Below are positions 61,247-64,000 of a DNA stretch of 64,000 nt, one piece after another (position 1 is the stretch's first letter; each line of letters starts with the position of its first letter). A program made the translations under genes and the position numbers. The stretch spans positions 186,001-250,000 of the forward strand of contig NZ_JAODBU010000007.1 of the NCBI RefSeq assembly GCF_025336545.1. Reading direction: 5' to 3'. This DNA is from Eubacterium_U album (GTDB lineage Bacteria; Bacillota; Clostridia; Lachnospirales; Lachnospiraceae). Below the pieces are notes generated by a model. The model ran no database searches, had not been told where the DNA came from, and was given only the letters and a program-made list of their open reading frames with translations.

Positions 61247-61753
61247 ATGGAAGAAACATTTGTAGAATATATTGTTAAAACAAAAACATCACTTTCAGCA
61301 ATTGGAATTAGAATAGGATGCATATTTATTGTTATATGTTGCTTTTTACTTACAGCAGTTCTTGGAATTTTAGGTGTAACATTAGGTGTACTGGCCATTT
61401 ATCTCACATATATGGCTTTTCAGATGACAAGTGTAGAATATGAATATTCAATACTTAACAGTGAAATTTCTGTTGATAAAATAATGGGACAGAGAAAAAG
61501 AAAAAAAGTTGCTGAATTTGATATGAAAAATGCAGAAATAATGGCAGATGCAGACAGTGAAGAAATTCTTCGCCGTGTTAATAATGAAATGAAGGTTCTT
61601 GATTATTCATCAAGAGAAGCCGGAAAATTAAAATATGCTGTTATTTTCAACGAAGCAAATGGGATTACGGAAATGATTTTTGAACCAAATGAAAAAATGG
61701 TTGAAGCATTACACAAAATAAGACCAAGCATAGTTAGAATTGCAAACAGATAG
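61247..61753 (+). CDS. DUF6106-like membrane protein
   Basis: The 168-residue protein has two close membrane segments (about 18-60), then a soluble domain with MTSVEYEYSILNSEISVDKIMGQRKRKKVAEFDMKNAEIMADADS and MIFEPNEKMVEALHKIRPSIV. The pattern matches what I recall for a small uncharacterised family (DUF6106) of Clostridia. It follows fakA by 16 bases with a GGAGG site and ends before guaB, which has its own possible promoter. Its role is unknown. Confidence 0.75.
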   Translation: MEETFVEYIVKTKTSLSAIGIRIGCIFIVICCFLLTAVLGILGVTLGVLAIYLTYMAFQMTSVEYEYSILNSEISVDKIMGQRKRKKVAEFDMKNAEIMADADSEEILRRVNNEMKVLDYSSREAGKLKYAVIFNEANGITEMIFEPNEKMVEALHKIRPSIVRIANR

Positions 61754-61870
61754 TTAAATATTTACATTCCTTTATGGAAAGTAATTTATTGACAATAAAA
61801 AGAAATTTTGTTAGTGTTAGTTCTAATAACTAAAAACAAAAAAGATAAAGAGAAAGAGAGGAATATTCCA

Positions 61871-63325
61871 ATGGGAAAAATTATTGGTGAAGGAATTACT
61901 TTTGATGACGTTTTGTTAGTACCACAGTACTCACAGGTTACACCTAATATGGTTGACTTAACAACACACTTAACAAAGTCTATCAAGTTAAACATTCCAA
62001 TGATGAGTGCCGGAATGGACACAGTAACAGAACACAGAATGGCTATCGCCATGGCAAGACAGGGTGGTATAGGTATTATCCACAAAAATATGTCAATCCA
62101 GGAACAGGCGGACGAAGTAGACAAAGTAAAACGTTCTGAAAACGGTGTTATTACAGATCCTTTCTATTTAACTCCAGAACATACATTAAAAGATGCTAAC
62201 GATTTAATGGCAAAATTCAGAATTTCAGGTGTTCCTATTGTTGTAGGAAAGAAATTAGTTGGTATTATTACTAACCGTGATTTGAAATTTGAAACAGATG
62301 GTTCTAAGTTGATTAAAGATTCAATGACATCTGAAGGATTGATTACAGCTAAAGAGGGAATTACACTTGAAGAAGCTAAAGCAATTTTAGCTAAGGCAAG
62401 AAAAGAAAAACTTCCAATCGTAGATGACGATTTCAATTTAAAGGGATTAATTACAATAAAGGATATTGAAAAACAGATTAAATACCCATTATCAGCAAAG
62501 GATGAACAGGGAAGACTTCTTTGTGGTGCTGCAGTTGGTATTACAACAAATGTACTTGAAAGAGTAGATGCTTTAGTAAAGGCTAAAGTTGACGTTATTG
62601 TAATTGATTCAGCTCATGGTCATTCACAGAACATTTTTAATACTTTAAAATTAATTAAAGATAAATATCCTGATTTACAGGTAATAGCAGGTAATGTTGC
62701 AACAGGAGCTGCTACAAAGGATTTAATCGAAGCAGGAGCAGATGCAGTAAAGGTCGGTATTGGACCTGGATCAATTTGTACAACAAGAGTTGTTGCAGGT
62801 ATTGGTGTACCACAGATTACAGCTATTATGGATTGTTACGAAGTAGCTAAAGAATATGGAGTACCTATTATTGCAGATGGTGGAATCAAGTTTTCAGGTG
62901 ACATTGTAAAAGCAATCGCTGCAGGTGGAAATGTTTGTATGATGGGTTCAATGTTTGCAGGTTGTGATGAAGCACCTGGTACATTTGAATTATTCCAGGG
63001 AAGAAAATACAAAGTATACAGAGGTATGGGTTCAATTGCTGCTATGGAAAATGGTAGTAAAGACAGATACTTCCAGACAGATGCTAAGAAACTTGTTCCA
63101 GAAGGTGTTGAAGGACGTGTTGCTTACAGAGGAACATTGGAAGATACAGTATTCCAGTTAATGGGTGGTCTTAGATCAGGTATGGGATATTGTGGAGCTA
63201 AGGACATTGAAACATTAAAAGAAACAGGACAGTTTGTTAAAATTTCAGCAGCTTCATTAAAGGAAAGTCATCCACATGACATCCATATCACAAAAGAAGC
63301 TCCAAACTATAGTACAGAAGTTTAA
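61871..63325 (+). CDS. guaB: IMP dehydrogenase
   Basis: The 484-residue enzyme oxidises IMP to XMP, the first committed step of GMP synthesis. It has IGEGITFDDVLLVPQYS, two CBS domains (about 95-205), IDSAHGHSQ, GNVATGAATKDLIEAGADAVKVGIGPGSICTTRVVAGIGVPQ with the catalytic Cys near 303, ADGGIKFSGDIVKAIAAGG and GMGSIAAMENGSKDRYF. The start at 61871 (MGKIIGEG) follows GAGAGG. A TTGACA lies at about 61790, but the leader shows no purine-riboswitch fold. A terminator follows. Confidence 0.97.
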   Translation: MGKIIGEGITFDDVLLVPQYSQVTPNMVDLTTHLTKSIKLNIPMMSAGMDTVTEHRMAIAMARQGGIGIIHKNMSIQEQADEVDKVKRSENGVITDPFYLTPEHTLKDANDLMAKFRISGVPIVVGKKLVGIITNRDLKFETDGSKLIKDSMTSEGLITAKEGITLEEAKAILAKARKEKLPIVDDDFNLKGLITIKDIEKQIKYPLSAKDEQGRLLCGAAVGITTNVLERVDALVKAKVDVIVIDSAHGHSQNIFNTLKLIKDKYPDLQVIAGNVATGAATKDLIEAGADAVKVGIGPGSICTTRVVAGIGVPQITAIMDCYEVAKEYGVPIIADGGIKFSGDIVKAIAAGGNVCMMGSMFAGCDEAPGTFELFQGRKYKVYRGMGSIAAMENGSKDRYFQTDAKKLVPEGVEGRVAYRGTLEDTVFQLMGGLRSGMGYCGAKDIETLKETGQFVKISAASLKESHPHDIHITKEAPNYSTEV

Positions 63326-63401
63326 TATTTACTTAATATAGTTTGAAATAATTGTGAATTATAAAATTTTACTATGTAAAATCATAATAATATGTTAAAA
63401 T

Positions 63402-63436
63402 TAAAAGGACTTTTGCGGAATGTAGAAGTCCTTTTA
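63402..63436 (+). terminator. Terminator after guaB
   Basis: An 11-bp stem, TAAAAGGACTT (63402-63412) with AAGTCCTTTTA (63426-63436), has a 13-base loop and is followed by TATTAT. The bases between it and 63589 show no other gene. Confidence 0.75.
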
Positions 63437-63589
63437 TATTATGCAGAGGTGTCATTATACTTAATTTTTGTTTAGAAAATGATAAAGGTGTAAATGAGTT
63501 GAAAAATAACGGTTACTAAATGAAGCAGTTTAGTGATTGCTTATAAAATTGACACGTGTATAAAATTTGAATTATATGAGGAGAAAGTA

Positions 63590-64000
63590 ATGAAAGTATT
63601 AAAGAAGATTTGGGTTCCGGTCTTAATTGCGATTATATTAATTGCATTTGGTGGGGCAGTATATTATCAAAAGGCAGTAGTTCCTAAAAAGGAAATTGAT
63701 AAAAAAGCAGGAATTACATCCGGTAAATTAGATGATTATATTACATTAGGAGAATATAAAGGTTTATCATGTGAAGTTACACAAGATGATATCGATGAAT
63801 CAATAAAAGAAGAAACACAGACATATACAGAAGTTGACAGAGAAGCAAAAGAAGGCGATTGCGTTGAAATTACATATACAGGTTATGTAGACGGAGAAAA
63901 GGACAAGAATATCAGCCAGAGTAATTGTGAATTATATGTTGGACAGGAAGAAAGCCTTTATGCAGAATTTACAAATGCAGTTGTTGGACATAAGGCAGGA
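63590..64000 (+). CDS. Membrane-anchored trigger-factor-like (FKBP-type) prolyl isomerase, N-terminal part
   Basis: The frame opens with ATG at 63590 (after GGAGAAAG) and runs off the window end, so at least 137 residues are seen. It has one N-terminal membrane helix (KKIWVPVLIAIILIAFGGAVYY). A region resembling a trigger factor PPIase domain follows, with DDYITLGEYKGLSCEVTQDDIDESIKEE, then EGDCVEITYTGYVDGEKDKN (the FKBP-like GDxVxxxYxG pattern). It is probably an extracytoplasmic folding helper anchored to the membrane. The C-terminus, and so the full family, cannot be seen. Confidence 0.75.
   Translation, partial: MKVLKKIWVPVLIAIILIAFGGAVYYQKAVVPKKEIDKKAGITSGKLDDYITLGEYKGLSCEVTQDDIDESIKEETQTYTEVDREAKEGDCVEITYTGYVDGEKDKNISQSNCELYVGQEESLYAEFTNAVVGHKAG

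Noticed and set aside
61754..61870. Purine riboswitch ahead of guaB
   Set aside because: The short leader has no three-stem purine-aptamer pattern. Only a possible TTGACA is present.
63549..63577. TTGACA-N17-TTATAT promoter-like match before the trigger-factor-like gene
   Set aside because: Transcription would start about six bases before the ATG, after the ribosome binding site, so it is unlikely to be the working promoter.
1..64000. CRISPR arrays, insertion sequences, prophage or plasmid genes
   Set aside because: No spaced short repeats, transposase, integrase, capsid or replication genes were seen. The tmRNA 3' end is not duplicated nearby, so no island attachment site is evident.

Overview
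The window is AT-rich chromosomal DNA of an anaerobic, low-GC Gram-positive bacterium, most likely a member of the Lachnospiraceae or a close relative within the Clostridia. Pointers to this are an [FeFe]-hydrogenase maturation GTPase (HydF), a ferrous iron (Feo) operon, an iron-type butanol dehydrogenase, a BadF/HgdC-type activase, a T-box leader on an AlaA-type aminotransferase, a GerW/YtfJ sporulation protein, and strong AGGAGG ribosome binding sites with some TTG and GTG starts. I see no rRNA, tRNA, CRISPR array, insertion sequence or prophage. One tmRNA gene is present.

Layout. 1-5.8 kb: end of a PHP-domain protein, hydF, then a DtxR/MntR-type regulator facing feoA-feoA-feoB, with a candidate operator on the feo -10 box. 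5.8-14.7 kb: a LytTR/GHKL two-component system behind a 10-bp palindrome, a membrane-anchored GH3 glycosidase with reversed domain order, a second GH3 enzyme with a C-terminal extension, and a GtrA-like membrane protein. 14.9-22.2 kb: butanol dehydrogenase, MATE exporter, two YibE/F membrane proteins, a PAP2 phosphatase and a secreted FN3/VanY-like peptidase. 22.3-24.7 kb: a 200-bp imperfect palindrome and a YtrA-type GntR/ABC operon behind an 18-bp inverted repeat that encloses its promoter. 24.7-28.5 kb: T-box and alaA, a flavin reductase, and a small alarmone synthetase coupled to exonuclease III.

28.6-34.4 kb: a three-gene ABC exporter operon (minus strand), a Gfo/Idh oxidoreductase, tmRNA and a formate/nitrite channel. 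34.7-42.8 kb: a lipoprotein, an OmpR-type two-component system whose kinase gene overlaps hisH, then hisF, a diacylglycerol kinase-like gene, ung and an ABC-F ATPase. 42.9-47.1 kb: a 1414-residue double-activase protein. 47.4-54.3 kb: a rhomboid-like membrane protein with a zinc-ribbon tail, malQ, lysA, two genes I do not recognise, and a DUF2953-gerW pair. 54.3-58.5 kb: a 47-residue membrane peptide gene, then metF, a separate MetH reactivation domain, and a MetH core lacking that domain. 58.6-64 kb: rpmB opposite an asp23-fakA pair, separated by a 145-nt cloverleaf-like inverted repeat, then a DUF6106-like gene, guaB and the start of a membrane-anchored trigger-factor-like protein.

Most of the content is ordinary metabolism and envelope biology. 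The least explained parts are the two-component/GH3/GtrA region with its repeats and shared upstream motif, the two large structured intergenic elements (22.3 and 59.0 kb), the unrecognised genes after lysA, and the large activase fusion. All functional calls rest on reading motifs and recalling families. No database search was run.
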